This document shows, in pieces, positions 1 to 11,452 of a DNA stretch of 59,180 nt (position 1 is the first letter of the stretch; each line of letters begins with the position of its first letter). Under the pieces are notes generated by a model, which searched no databases, had not been told where the DNA came from, and was given only the letters and a program-made list of their open reading frames with translations. The DNA is taken from contig MCFG01000387.1 of assembly GCA_002104895.1 (NCBI GenBank), forward strand, positions 5,001 through 64,180, written 5' to 3'. Made by a program: the position numbers and the translations under genes. This stretch comes from Anaeromyces robustus. Its lineage: Eukaryota; Neocallimastigomycota; Neocallimastigomycetes; Neocallimastigales; Neocallimastigaceae.

Positions 1-1
1 T

Positions 2-2716
2 AATAATGAAATGGAAAGAGAATTTGTAAATGAAAAAACATCAGTAAAACAAGAAATAGTAGATATTGCTGATGATATTCTCTTATCCTTATTACAAAAT
101 GCTTGTGAAGATTTACTTGGTAAATTGGATAAAAACAAGCAAATTAATAAATGTGAATGCTACCATAAAATAAAAAATTTCAGTGGTAGTATTTATAGTA
201 AAATTAAAAAAAAGCAATCTTCATTAAAATTTAATTTTAATGATCATAAAAATTCTTTATTAAAAAAAGATTTAGATAATAATACGGCAATTCGATTAAT
301 GAAATTGCATTTTAAAAAATCGAATCAAATGCCGTTACAAATAGAATCCTCAAATGAAGATTGTTCTGCATTGGAAGATGTGTATTCCTATTATACAGAT
401 TTTTATAAACCTTTGGATGATCAAAAATTTAATCCAAAAGGTTTAAGAGAAAAATATATAGGAATACCAGATGCAGATTTTTATAATTATATTAAAGAAG
501 AAAGAATAAAAAATAAAATTTTAAATTTATCAAGTAATAAAGCTTGCGGTCCAGATGGAATTCACACTGTCTTGTTGAAAAGTTTATTAGACAGTGATTT
601 ACCAAAAATTTTATGTTCCTTATTCCATCTATTTATACATTTTGGAATGACTCCTTTAAGATGGAATAAATCCATTATTTATCCAATTCCAAAAAAGGAG
701 CATTCTAATTTAATTAAAGATTACCGACCAATAGCTTTAACAAATATTTTTCGAAAAATATTTGAAACCCTATTACTTGATTATATACAAAATAAATTAA
801 AATTGGCCTTCGAAATTAGTGCCAATCAAGCTGGATTTCGACGTGGATATTCAACATTAACTCATGCCTTAGTTTCGAATGAAACAACAAAGCATAGTAA
901 TCCACGACAAATCCATGTATTTTTAGATTTAAAAAAAGCGTATGATTCTGTTCCAATGACCGTTTTGTTAGTGAAATTAAAAGAAAGAAATGTACCGGAA
1001 GGAACCCTAGCTTTAATTGCTTCATTATTTACTGAATGTAAAACAAGTGTTTTAGTAAATAATGAATTCACCAAGGAGATAAGTTTAGATAGAGGTTTAA
1101 TGCAAGGTGCAATTTTATCTCCTTTACTTTTTAATATATTTATTAACGACTTGGTTTCCAAATTAACCTTTAAATATCCAAATGATCCACTTCCGCATTG
1201 TCTCTTTTATGCAGATGATATTAAACTCAATCATAATAAAACTAAATTGCAAGAAATGCTCAATATTTGTTCTAATTGGGCAAAAGAAAATGGAATGGAG
1301 TTTAATATTTCCAAATCTGCATATCTATATGATGAGAAGAAACAGAATTTAAAATTTTATCTTAAAGTTAATGGAAAAGTGGAATATCTTCAAGGTGTGG
1401 CTACTTACAAGTATTTAGGATTTGAACATACTTGTAAAGGAATAGATTTCAAAGGCCACTTAGAAAAGAGTTCAGAGAAATCATTAAATTTATTGATTTC
1501 TTTAAAACATTTATATAAAGATACATGGCCTTCTTATATTAAGTTAACCATATTTAGAACCTTTATAAGGCCATTAATGGAATATTCAGCTGGACTTGCA
1601 TTTTACTGGCTGATTGATTTAAATGAGAATAATAATAGAAATAAGGATAAAGAAGAAGAAGAAGAAGAAGAAGAAGAAGAAGAAGAAGAAAATGACGATG
1701 AAGAAGAAGAAGAAGAAGATGATGATGATGATGGCGGTGATGATGATGATGGCGGTGATGATGATGAATATATAGATAAAAGTTATAGAAAAAGGAAAAG
1801 AAAAGGAAAGGGAAAAAGAAAAATAAAAAGGAAAAAGAAAAGAAGGATTAATAAGAGAAAAAAAGTAATTAAAAAAAAAAGAAAAAAGAATATTAAAGTG
1901 GATGATGTTGAAAAATATAATAAAGTTATTAAAGAAGGTTTACAATGGATATTAAATCGTAGACCTGATATTACAGCATCATCCTTACTTGGGATTCCTC
2001 CAACTTTGTATAGGCTTTATAGTTTAGCTTTAAAGTTCCGTATACATACTTCAAAGATGAATCCCAATAATCCATTAATGTATGCTCTTTTTCCAACAAA
2101 TCATCATCAAAAAAAATCATTATCAAAAAAATCGTTTGCTTATAAGGTGGTGTGTTCAGAAAGTATTTTTTCTTACAGTAATAAGTATGGTTTACCACCA
2201 CCTGAAAAGAAATTTAATAAGGAAACCCATGAAGAAATACCTTCTACTCCATTAGACGACTTGGAGAAAAGAATTAAAATAATGATTTCTAATAAGTTTA
2301 GAGAAGGTATTATGGGTAAATGTATTTTACCTTCAGCAAGAGTGAATGCTGAAGGAATTTCAGATAATTATATAACTTCCACGGATAGATGTGTCTTTAT
2401 TAAAGACAATACACTAAGAAAACGAGCTATTGCGTGGAGGTTAAATTCAGTTGGAATTAATCACAAAAAAAATAGGTGTCCTGTATGTAAAGAACCATTC
2501 AACCGAAGACACATTAAATTTTGTGATATAGCTTCTATTCCAACTTTTGAAAAAATATTAAATACTAAAGACCTTCAACAATATAGGTTTGATTTACAAC
2601 GAAATGAACTACCTGATAATTATAATATATTAGATTCGTTGTTAAATCATAAAAGGTATAAAACTTTTTCAAGATTTATGCAAGAGCTTTATACCTATTG
2701 GGAATTAAATAAGTAA
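2..2716 (+). CDS. LINE (non-LTR) reverse transcriptase, 5' part off the window
   Basis: The frame is open to the left edge, so the ATG at base 11 need not be the true start and an upstream endonuclease part may lie outside. Counting from that ATG (901 residues), the reverse transcriptase fold runs from about residue 175 to 480: CGPDGI near 178, a YRPIAL block, LDLKKAYDSV near 305, a QGAILSPLLFN block, and the catalytic YADD at 400-403. These blocks and their order are typical of LINE polymerases. Residues 823-838 hold a C-x2-C-x7-H-x3-C knuckle, as at the C-terminus of many LINE ORF2 proteins. Between the polymerase and the knuckle lies an odd insert: an acidic Glu/Asp run (about 547-585) followed by a Lys/Arg run (about 590-632), encoded by GAA/GAT and AAA/AGA repeats. 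No stop breaks the frame, so the copy could be recent. Confidence 0.9.
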   Translation, partial: NNEMEREFVNEKTSVKQEIVDIADDILLSLLQNACEDLLGKLDKNKQINKCECYHKIKNFSGSIYSKIKKKQSSLKFNFNDHKNSLLKKDLDNNTAIRLMKLHFKKSNQMPLQIESSNEDCSALEDVYSYYTDFYKPLDDQKFNPKGLREKYIGIPDADFYNYIKEERIKNKILNLSSNKACGPDGIHTVLLKSLLDSDLPKILCSLFHLFIHFGMTPLRWNKSIIYPIPKKEHSNLIKDYRPIALTNIFRKIFETLLLDYIQNKLKLAFEISANQAGFRRGYSTLTHALVSNETTKHSNPRQIHVFLDLKKAYDSVPMTVLLVKLKERNVPEGTLALIASLFTECKTSVLVNNEFTKEISLDRGLMQGAILSPLLFNIFINDLVSKLTFKYPNDPLPHCLFYADDIKLNHNKTKLQEMLNICSNWAKENGMEFNISKSAYLYDEKKQNLKFYLKVNGKVEYLQGVATYKYLGFEHTCKGIDFKGHLEKSSEKSLNLLISLKHLYKDTWPSYIKLTIFRTFIRPLMEYSAGLAFYWLIDLNENNNRNKDKEEEEEEEEEEEEENDDEEEEEEDDDDDGGDDDDGGDDDEYIDKSYRKRKRKGKGKRKIKRKKKRRINKRKKVIKKKRKKNIKVDDVEKYNKVIKEGLQWILNRRPDITASSLLGIPPTLYRLYSLALKFRIHTSKMNPNNPLMYALFPTNHHQKKSLSKKSFAYKVVCSESIFSYSNKYGLPPPEKKFNKETHEEIPSTPLDDLEKRIKIMISNKFREGIMGKCILPSARVNAEGISDNYITSTDRCVFIKDNTLRKRAIAWRLNSVGINHKKNRCPVCKEPFNRRHIKFCDIASIPTFEKILNTKDLQQYRFDLQRNELPDNYNILDSLLNHKRYKTFSRFMQELYTYWELNK

Positions 2717-3549
2717 AAAAAAAAAATTATTCAAGTGACCTTCTTCCTTTTCTGTGTGGCCTTTTTAAGTGACCTTCTAAAGTTAGAGAAAAAATTTATA
2801 CACGTGACAAAAATTTAATTAAAACAGAACATTTTAAAAAAAAATTTTTTTGTTACACACAAAACATTTAAAAAAAAAATTAAATTATTATAATTGCTAT
2901 TAATTATTATAACAAAACGACATTTAAAAAAATTTTTTTTTCTAACATATTAAAAGAAAAAAAAAATTTTTAATTTATAAACAATAATTAAAAAAAAAAA
3001 AGTAAACAAAAAAAAAATAATTTAATTTATTTTTTTTATTTTTATTTATTTATTTATTAAATTATAAAATTTTTTTTGTTTACTTTTAAAATATGGAAAA
3101 AAAAAATAATATAATATTTTTAAATATTATATACTTTTATTTTTATAAACAAAAAAAAAAATATTAATAATAATTATTATAATATAAAAAATAAATATTA
3201 TTTCTAAAATATTTATTTATTATTATAATTTTTATTATTTATATTTATATATATTTTTTATTATTTTTTATATTTTTAAATTTACATTGTATATATTTTA
3301 TTATTTTTTATTTTAAAAAGTATTTTTATTAATTATATATATATAATTATATAATATTTTTATTAGTTTTATATATATATATAACAATTTTTTTATTATT
3401 AAATAGAAAGTTTTTTTTTCTTTATTATTTATTATAGATAGTTTTTTTTTTATTATTTATTATATAGTTTTTTTTTTATTTTTAATTTTTTTATTATATT
3501 ATTATTATTAATGGTAATAATTACCATAAAAGGGAGGGTGGGAAAGGGA

Positions 3550-3636
3550 AAATTTTTATTATATCAAAGCTTCATAGCCAATAGTAAATCCTTCGGATTT
3601 ACTATTGGTTATTCGCTATTGATATAATAAAAATTT
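3550..3636. repeat. 87-bp palindrome with perfect inner and outer stems
   Basis: The outer 17 bases (3550-3566) are the exact reverse complement of 3620-3636. The inner 14 bases CCAATAGTAAATCC (3579-3592) are the exact reverse complement of 3596-3609, leaving a 3-base loop. The middle 12-13 bases pair poorly. A G-rich purine run (AGGGAGGGTGGGAAAGGG) lies directly upstream. It may be a miniature foldback element or a structured transcript end; the sequence does not say which. Confidence 0.75.
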
Positions 3637-4037
3637 CTTATTGAATTAATATATTTAAATATATTACTATATATTTTAATATATTGATTCAAAAAATTTT
3701 TTTCTATTAAAAATTTAATACTCTTATCCAATCATAGTTGTATTTTATGTAATAATGAAATACAATACTAATAATAAATAATAATAGAGAAAATGAATGA
3801 AAGATAATTCAATAATAATAAATTACATTGTAATATTATTATTATTAATTATTTATTCATTTTTGATTTCTTTATTATTATTCTATATATATACAATATA
3901 CTAAGATTTTTTTATAATACTCATTAATAATAATATTATTATTATCTTTTTTTTAAATTTATTATAAATTTCTTATATATATGAATTTTTTAAATTTCTT
4001 ATTATTCATTATGAACTATAAATAATTATTTATTTAT

Positions 4038-4116
4038 TTTTCATATTCTATATAATTTTATAATTTTTTTATCTATATATTTTTCATATTCTATATAATT
4101 TTATAATTTTTTTATC

Positions 4117-4171
<55 letters not shown>

Positions 4172-4185
4172 TTTATCTATATATA
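4038..4185. repeat. 43-bp tandem repeat with T homopolymer
   Basis: A unit beginning TTTTCATATTCTATATAA occurs twice (4038-4080 and 4081-4123). Its second copy runs into 43 consecutive T residues (4121-4163), after which the end of the unit recurs. This is simple-repeat expansion in spacer DNA, and the T-run length is prone to assembly error. Confidence 0.7.
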
Positions 4186-5570
4186 TATACAATGTAAATT
4201 TTTGTATTATCTTAATAATATTTAAGAATATTGTTAAGTAATATTTTTTATTTATATTTATATATTTTATATTTTCATTAAGCTTTATAAATTATTATAT
4301 ATTTTTTATTATATAATATTATTTTATTATTTATTTATTTATTTTTATAAATGAATGAATATGGATAATTTTATATAATATCATATATATATATAATTTT
4401 TTCAACTTTTACTCTAATATATATATATAAGAAATTTTTATGAATAATGAAATATTTATTTATAATAATTTTTTTTATTTATATATATTTATTTAATTTT
4501 ATATACTTAACTCATTTTATATATTATTTAGTAAAGATAAATTAATTTTGATATATATTTATTTATTTATTTATTTAGATATTTAGATATATATAAAAAT
4601 TTAATTTTATTTTTATTTAGATATATATAAATTTTTTCAATGTTTACTAATATATATATAATAGGTATAATGAAAATTTTATTTTTTTCTTAATAGTGTT
4701 AATTAATATATATATTGTGATCTTAAGATTATAATATTTATTTAATTTTTCTACTATTATTTAAAAATTTTATTTTCACTATATCAATATTATATATATA
4801 TTATTAATTTAAATTCTTTTATGTAGATTTTTTATTAACATTATATATATATAGATATCTATTTATTTAGTTATTTATATATATATTTGTTTTTATAAGA
4901 ATTTACATATATTATTATTTATATAATTACGTATTGTAATATGTTTTGTATTGCAGATCACGTAATTAACTTAAAAAATTTTGCAAAACTTTAGAATAGA
5001 ATATTAAAATACATTAATGTAAGGGTTTTAGTACGTTTTACGTAACTTTAAAAACCTTATTTTTAACGTATTTTAGCTTAGTTTAACTTTTATTTATCTC
5101 ATGTAATAATATTTTTTAATAATTCATGTATATAACTTTTGATTGTATGCACTTTGCATTATTTTCTTTAGTATATATAGGTTTATTATTTATTTATTAT
5201 TATATATATTTTTTTATCTCATTTTATTAAAAATTTTTACTGTGTTACTTTTCTCAGAGTTACTCAACAAGAATTTTGATATTATTATCATTTTATCTTA
5301 TTGTGCAACATTTCCAGTTCTCAATAAAATTTTTTGATTATTTTATCATAAATTTTTGTTGTACTACTCTTAAGATTGTTTCACAAGAAAAATTTTTCTG
5401 ATTCATATTTATATATATATCTTGCATAGATATACTTTGTTTTTCATAAATTTTTTTCTATATATATAGTTTTATATATATAGTTTTTTTTTACTCTATT
5501 TTCATCTTTTTTCTCTTTTATTTGATTTTCAACGCATACAATTCCAAATAATTAATAAATTTATCATTAA

Positions 5571-6230
5571 AAACCTAACCCTAAAAATAATAACCTTATT
5601 GAAAATAATAAAGATATTAAAAATGATAATAAATCTAAAATAACTAATAATGTTTTATATAACTATTTTATATCTAATAATATAAAATTTGAAGAAAAAG
5701 AAAACTATTTAATACTTGATAGTAATTACATTAATCTTAGCCATGAAGATATTAATAACTTACTTTATAATGTCACATTAACAGGAACTAAAGGTGTACA
5801 CAATGTCATTCCTAAATATCATGGAAATGAATTTTATATAGAAGTTACTGGGACTGATCTTGATCCTCTTTTCAAAAATGAATACATCGATCCTCAGCGT
5901 TCTCATTACATTATTTATAGTAACACAAAAGAAGTAGATTACAATTTACGTAAACAAAATATTTTAATGCAATTAAAACGTATTACTAATTTCGATAATT
6001 CTTTCTATAATGATCAACATATCGAATTACTTACCAACTTTATGTGTCGTAATAACACCATTATACCAATATCACGTTTTGGAATGAAAAATAGCGATTA
6101 TTCATTTATATCTCAATTGTCATTTGAAGATCCCTATAGCGTAATTCAAAATATTTTATATGGTGTTGAAGACAATTTATCTTCTGTATCTGCTAAACTT
6201 ATTACTGGCATATATAATGATAAAATTTAG
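5571..6230 (+). pseudogene. RNA polymerase largest subunit (RPB1-like), C-terminal part, viral fossil
   Basis: The translated frame shows the C-terminal landmarks of the largest RNA polymerase subunit. There is a TGTKGV block near 5775-5800, a GTDLDPLF segment near 5850-5875, an IDPQRSHY segment near 5889-5910, and then the helix-rich block with DQHIELLTNFM, ISRFGMKN and LSFEDPYSVI (about 5990-6150). The last corresponds to the family's region where RHG and SFE words precede the C-terminal end. The protein ends without a heptad-repeat tail, as in viral subunits. Only this part of a protein usually near 1400 residues is present, and the rest was not found in the window. It is convergent with the DNA polymerase gene, 462 bp away. 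It belongs with the RPB2 and capping genes downstream. I treat it as a remnant of the viral insertion. Confidence 0.85.
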
Positions 6231-6692
6231 ATGGAAAAATATATATAACAAATACTTGATTATATAAAATAAATAATTAATAAATTTAATAATATATATG
6301 TATATATTTTTTTTAAAAATAAATAAACAAAAAAAAAAAAAAAAAAAAAAAAAGATAATAAACCCATTCAGAGAAACTAATATATTTTTATTGGATTATC
6401 CTATGTATTTTTAAAAAGAATTATATTTTTATTGGAGTATCCTATATATTTTTAAAAAGATTTTTCATTATTTTTTTTTTTAAAAAAAGGAAAACCTATA
6501 TATTACAAATAAATTTTAAATACAAATATTATAATTATAAATACATAAACATTTTTTATAATACAATTTATTATTTTTTATTATTAATATTTTTTTTCTT
6601 TTTCTTTTTCTTTTTTTTTTATCCATTTAACAATTTTTATTAGTAATTATAATTATTATAATTTTTATTAAAATTATATAATTATAAAATTA
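6231..6692. other. spacer between convergent virus-type genes
   Basis: This spacer separates the ends of the RPB1 part and the DNA polymerase gene. It holds an A run (about 6329-6353) and a roughly 42-bp tandem pair containing TTTTTATTGGATTATCCTAT and TTTTTATTGGAGTATCCTAT (about 6383-6465). No gene is seen. A role in ending transcription on either strand would be guesswork. Confidence 0.55.
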
Positions 6693-8840
6693 TTAAAGTA
6701 TATCCTTAAATTTTTCATTATAAGGTTTTAATAATTTTTTAATTCCACTTTTTAAGTAATGATCATAATAATATTCATAATCTGGTTTTGGTAAAATTAT
6801 ACTTTTATCTTGAAGGCTTTTTTCATAAATATTATTATATAAATCTATAGACATGATTTTATCACCTAACAATTCCGAATTTTCATTAAATGAAAATGTT
6901 TTTGTATTGACAATTATGTAATTAATTTTCTCACCGACTTTATAATCCAGATTAAGTTTTTTGTGATTATTTACAAATAATAATACATAATACGAATTAT
7001 TTACATATTTAGGTCCAATAGATAAACGCATTATCAATTTATTAAGAGGAACCTTACCTGTTAATATTTCCGTTTTCATTTCTAATACTTTTTTCTTTAT
7101 TAATTCTTCAGGATAATTATAAAGCATCATATACAAAAATATTTTGTAATAATCACGAACAAATGTACATGTATTCTTTTTTATAAGATCTATACCTTTT
7201 ATATACAATTCCGATGTATTTGCTAAAATACCAGAATATTTCTTTTTAGAAATAATAAGCATTCTTGAAAAAGTATTTTCGTATTTAAGATGCATTCCTT
7301 CAGGTAATAAATTTGTCACATAATCTGCTACCCCTTTACTTTCCTCAATAAATTTATTAAGATCAAAATCTTTAATAGAATTAATATTTCTATTATTATT
7401 ATTATTATTCATATTATTATTATTATTTCTATTACTATTATTGTTATTATTATTGTTATCATCTTTTTCGTCAGGTGTATTATTGTTATCATCTTTTTCG
7501 TCAGGTGTATTATTGTTATCATCTTTTTCATAATTTTCTTTTTTATATTCTATTAAACAAGAATCTGTATCTCCATAAATTACATTGAAATTTGTAGATG
7601 TTTGAATAATTTCTATAGTTTTATTTAAATAGTTTCTACCCATTCCTGTGGTACATTCTGCTCCTGGTAAAAATCTTAAATATTTTAATGAACTAGATCC
7701 AAGGCATCCATAAATGGAATTGGCTTGAATCTTTAGAGCGTATTGTCGTTTATCGTAAATAACGTAATCAGAACCTGATGAACTTTTCATTAATTTTTTA
7801 TAACGTACACGCTCTGATAATAGTTTTTTCATCATTTTTGGCAAGATACCCATATGGCTTTTTGTATAATAATATACTTTATCACCTATATCAATCTTAT
7901 GATACGAATCTTTGGGATATTTTTTAATGTCTTTATTTTTAATAAGAGTAGTATAGCATATATTATGAGTTATGATTACACTAGGATATAAACTTGTGAA
8001 ATCCAACATGGTACAATAATTATATACATTAGGTATGGGTTCAATTACCGTTGCTCCTTTATACCCTGTAATATTAGACGTATCTAAATCAATGCATATG
8101 TTATTATCATAGGCATGTTTATAAAGTAGATTGGAAAACTTTTTACTTTGTCCTGTCTTGTAAATTTCGTCAATACGAATTCTTGATATTTTTGCTATTT
8201 CTAGCAGCTGAATCCATTGATGAGAAACATTAAATATATTTAACGTTAAAATGGAATCCATAATACAATATTTTGCCACTTCTTTCAACGTATCCTCTTT
8301 GTTTTGATAAATTAAATGGAACATTTCTTTGTAAGGAAGGTCAATTTTCTTTTCATTTAATAAATGTTCTGCAACATAATTTAAACTTGATGAAGGCAAA
8401 TTTAAAGATTTAGCATATTTATACATATCTACTGCTATACGACCTGGAATGAATAATTCAACTTCATCATTCACTAAATTAATAAACTTGGAACGTTTCG
8501 TTTTAATTCGACTAGCACAAAATGGTGTATTCTCTCTATCTATAATTAAATACATCCCCATTCTTTGCGCTAAATATTTGTAATCAAATCCAAAAGTATT
8601 ATATCCAATAATAATATCTGGATCTAATTCCTTTATTTTTTCAAAAAATTTACATAATAATTCGTACTCTGTCGACACAAAAGTTATTTTATAATCAAAT
8701 TCATTCTTTTTCATATTATTTATTAAATTTTTATCTTTTTTATTATTCTTATTACCTTCCAACTTTTTTATAAATATTTCTATATCTTCAAAATTTTTAT
8801 AGTTATTTTCTTCATTTTCTTCTATAGGACGTTTAACATT

Positions 8841-8871
<31 letters not shown>

Positions 8872-10014
8872 TTACTACTACTACTATTATCTAAAATACT
8901 TTTTAACCTACTATATCTATTATTAACATGTTCACTGCAACTATTATTTTTCATTAAAATATTTTTTAATCGGTCATATCTATTATTTAATTCACATTTT
9001 TTTTCAAAATAATTTCTAATATCATAATAATTATTATTACAATGATTAATATTTACATTATTATTATTGATACCATTAATACAAATATTTTTTTTATTAT
9101 TTTCAATTTTATTTTCAACATTATTATTATTTTCTTTTTTATTCAAGTTTTTATTACTTTCAATTTTATTTTCAACATTATTATTACTTTCAATTTTATT
9201 TTCAACATTATTATTATTTTCTTTTTTATTCAAGTTTTTATTATTATATGTTACATTTTTTTTTTTTATCAAATTTAAAAATACTTTGTTCGGTACATGC
9301 ATTTTTAAACATATTTGCATCAATAAACGGAATCAATTCGGTATTAATAGTATTAATATCTTTTAAATCATTGTCATTAATAATTGTTTTATCATTTTTA
9401 TAATTTACACATATGGCAATTCGCTTTATCTTCTCTTTATATTTATAAACAATACTTAGTGTTGATATAAAGTCTTCGTATGTATAACGGTTAGGAAATG
9501 ACTCTAAATCGTTAGACATACATTCAATATCAAATGACAAAATCGATGGCTCCGGATAGTAGTTAATGTTTAAAGGTTTTATACTTTTATAGCTACTGAA
9601 ATATTCATTTTGAATCGTTGTAATAGATTCAAATGTATTTTCTCGATATTTTATTACTTCTACCCATCCTACAGTATCCAAATTGCATTCCGCAAGAAAA
9701 GAAGAGATGACATCCACATTGAAAATTGAAGATTCAAAAGAATCATAATCTGAATAGTTCAAAAATGTTAGTTTATAAACAGTTTTTTCACCTTCTAGAT
9801 ATTTTCTTAGGAGTTTCCTTGATAACACTTCTTTTTTCTTTATGGAATTAGGGTTTAAACTAATAACATTTTTTTCTGAAATTTTAGATAAAGGATAATC
9901 ATTTATAATAATAGATATTTTGTTGTCTTGGTTGTCATAACCAAATCCAATGATATATGGTAAATTGTTTTTAACTAACAATTCCCAATTATGAATGAAA
10001 ATTGTAATTGACAT
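6693..10014 (-). pseudogene. Family B DNA polymerase, NCLDV type, viral fossil (about one break)
   Basis: This is a replicative DNA polymerase with a 3'-5' proofreading exonuclease. In reading order the exonuclease motifs are FDIE (9523-9534), GYNTFGFDY (about 8580-8610) and YCIMD (about 8251-8275). The polymerase motifs are DFTSLYPS (about 7985-8006), QANSIYG (about 7703-7728) and YGDTDS (about 7558-7578). All six sit in the family order and spacing. The span fits the roughly 1100-1200 residues of asfarvirus and related NCLDV enzymes. Asn-rich tracts interrupt it, one between exonuclease motifs I and II (about 8815-9245, with repeated ESNNNVENKI-like units) and one in the palm after the DTD motif (about 7390-7530, with DNNNNTPDEK units). 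The gene looks broken about once; most of the protein is still in long frames. The start was chosen as the first ATG giving the N-terminal domain. Confidence 0.93.
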
Positions 10015-10086
10015 TTTAGAAAATAAATAGTTTTACTTTATTTAATGGATATATTTTCAATGAAATTTCAATTTACTTTATTTTAA

Positions 10087-10533
10087 TTAAAAAAATTTAT
10101 TAGTACTTATCTTGTTAAAAATACATAGATATCTTATTATATCTAAATAATAATTTTCGAAATTATCATTATATTCTGGAATAAATGTTGTTAATAATCC
10201 CTTAATTGTTTCTACTTTTTTTTTATTGAAAATATCTTTTTCTTTAAAATCATAAAATATATAATATTTTATAATAAAAATCATGTATAACATTGGGATG
10301 TATAACAAATTAAATCTATCTTCTATTTCTGTAGTAATGTTATTGTTAAATATGTGAATATTTAAAAATTTTATAAATTGTGAAATATAAATTAAATTTG
10401 AATATTTACCCGTTATTGAATTTGTGATTTTGTAATGTATTTTTTGAATACTAGTTTGAAAATAAGAATAATTACAATTTTTTATTTGGTGAACAATTTC
10501 TGTTGTTTTATTGTTACAAATATTATTAACCAT
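10087..10533 (-). CDS. hypothetical protein, 148 residues, in the viral block
   Basis: I do not recognise this protein. It is rich in Ile, Tyr, Asn and Phe, has no signal peptide, and is mostly predicted helical. The segment YIPMLYMIFIIKYYIFY (about residues 77-93) is hydrophobic but carries charged flanks. It lies upstream of the DNA polymerase gene on the same strand, with 72 bp between its stop and the polymerase start, so it could be a viral gene. In DNA this AT-rich, a 148-codon frame could also arise by chance; its coding-like mix of Lys, Glu, Asp and Thr codons is the only argument for it. Confidence 0.4.
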   Translation of the reverse strand: MVNNICNNKTTEIVHQIKNCNYSYFQTSIQKIHYKITNSITGKYSNLIYISQFIKFLNIHIFNNNITTEIEDRFNLLYIPMLYMIFIIKYYIFYDFKEKDIFNKKKVETIKGLLTTFIPEYNDNFENYYLDIIRYLCIFNKISTNKFF

Positions 10534-10841
10534 GTCGAAATATTTTTCTATAATGTATATTATATAGGGTACCTTATCTATAAAGTATTTATAAATTTTA
10601 TTTTATTTAAAATATTTTGTTGTTAGTATAATATTACTTTTAAATTATTTTTATATTAATTTATAAATAGACTATTTGCATTAATTACTTTTTCTTTTTC
10701 TTTTTCTTTTTTTTTTTTTATCTAAAAATTAATTATTAAAATTATTTTTATGATTACCAATTTTTTTATTAAATCTTTATTAAATTTATAAATTAAATTT
10801 TATTAATTTTAATTAGAATCTCTAAGGATAAAATATATTAT

Positions 10842-10982
10842 TAAGTATACTCCATATTTAATTAGGATATATTATATTATATGCTGATTAAGTATACTAC
10901 ATATTTAATTAGATATATTATATTATATGTTGATTAATACTACATATTTAATTAGGAGATATTATATAATATATATTAATAA
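10842..10982. repeat. three tandem copies of a ~47-bp unit
   Basis: A unit that begins TAAGTATACTCCATATTTAA and ends in TATATGCTGAT is repeated at about 10842, 10889 and 10935. The third copy is more diverged. It is a spacer minisatellite. Confidence 0.7.
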
Positions 10983-11388
10983 GTTAATATATAATAATAT
11001 TTTTTTTAATTTGTTGAACCTATTGTATTACAGAAAATTAAAAAAAAAAAAAATTACAAAAAAAAAAAAAAAAAAATAAATAAAAATAAAAATAAAAAAT
11101 TAAATTAAAAAAAAAAAAAAAATGGATAGTTTTTAATATTAATATATAAACTTTATTTTATTTAAAAAGTTTATTATTTAAATAAATTAATATACAATTA
11201 TACAAAATATAATAAAAAATATAAAAACATAATATATATATAAATAAATAAATAAATAAATATAAATATATATAATTATATAATTCTATAATATAATTGT
11301 ATAATTTAAACTCTATATAAATCAATTCAATTAAAAAAAAAAATAAAATAAAATAAAATAAAATAAAATAATAATAATGAAATATATA

Positions 11389-11452
11389 TTAAATTCTAGG
11401 TTGAAATTATATTACATATATTAAATTCTAGGTTGAAATTATATTATATATA
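11389..11452. repeat. two tandem copies of a ~32-bp unit
   Basis: TTAAATTCTAGGTTGAAATT followed by ATATTA occurs twice in a row with one or two differences, in gene-free spacer. Confidence 0.65.

Larger units (their letters stand above)
2717..5570. other. gene-free AT-rich spacer
   Basis: No supported gene lies here. Just after the LINE stop, AAGTGACCTTCT occurs twice (2733-2744 and 2767-2778), possibly in the LINE 3' tail. A strong palindrome (3550-3636), a 43-bp tandem repeat and a 43-base T run (4121-4163) follow. From about 4920 to 5060 there is a cluster of ACGTA words, including AATTACGT/ACGTAATT as an 8-bp inverted pair with a 27-base gap. A 64-codon frame at 5143-5337 is hydrophobic, AT-driven and not convincing as a gene. 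Confidence 0.6.

Noticed and set aside
5143-5337. 64-residue membrane protein gene
   Set aside because: The frame is Ile/Phe/Leu-rich from T-rich sequence and lies in spacer with no other support.
5574-5586. CCTAACCCTAA as a telomere remnant
   Set aside because: It is a single short occurrence; similar words at 11728, 20729 and 55022 are isolated as well. There is no tandem array.
9042-9366. Hydrophobic plus-strand frames over the DNA polymerase insert
   Set aside because: They are the antisense of Asn-rich codons (AAT read as ATT), producing false Ile/Phe-rich proteins.
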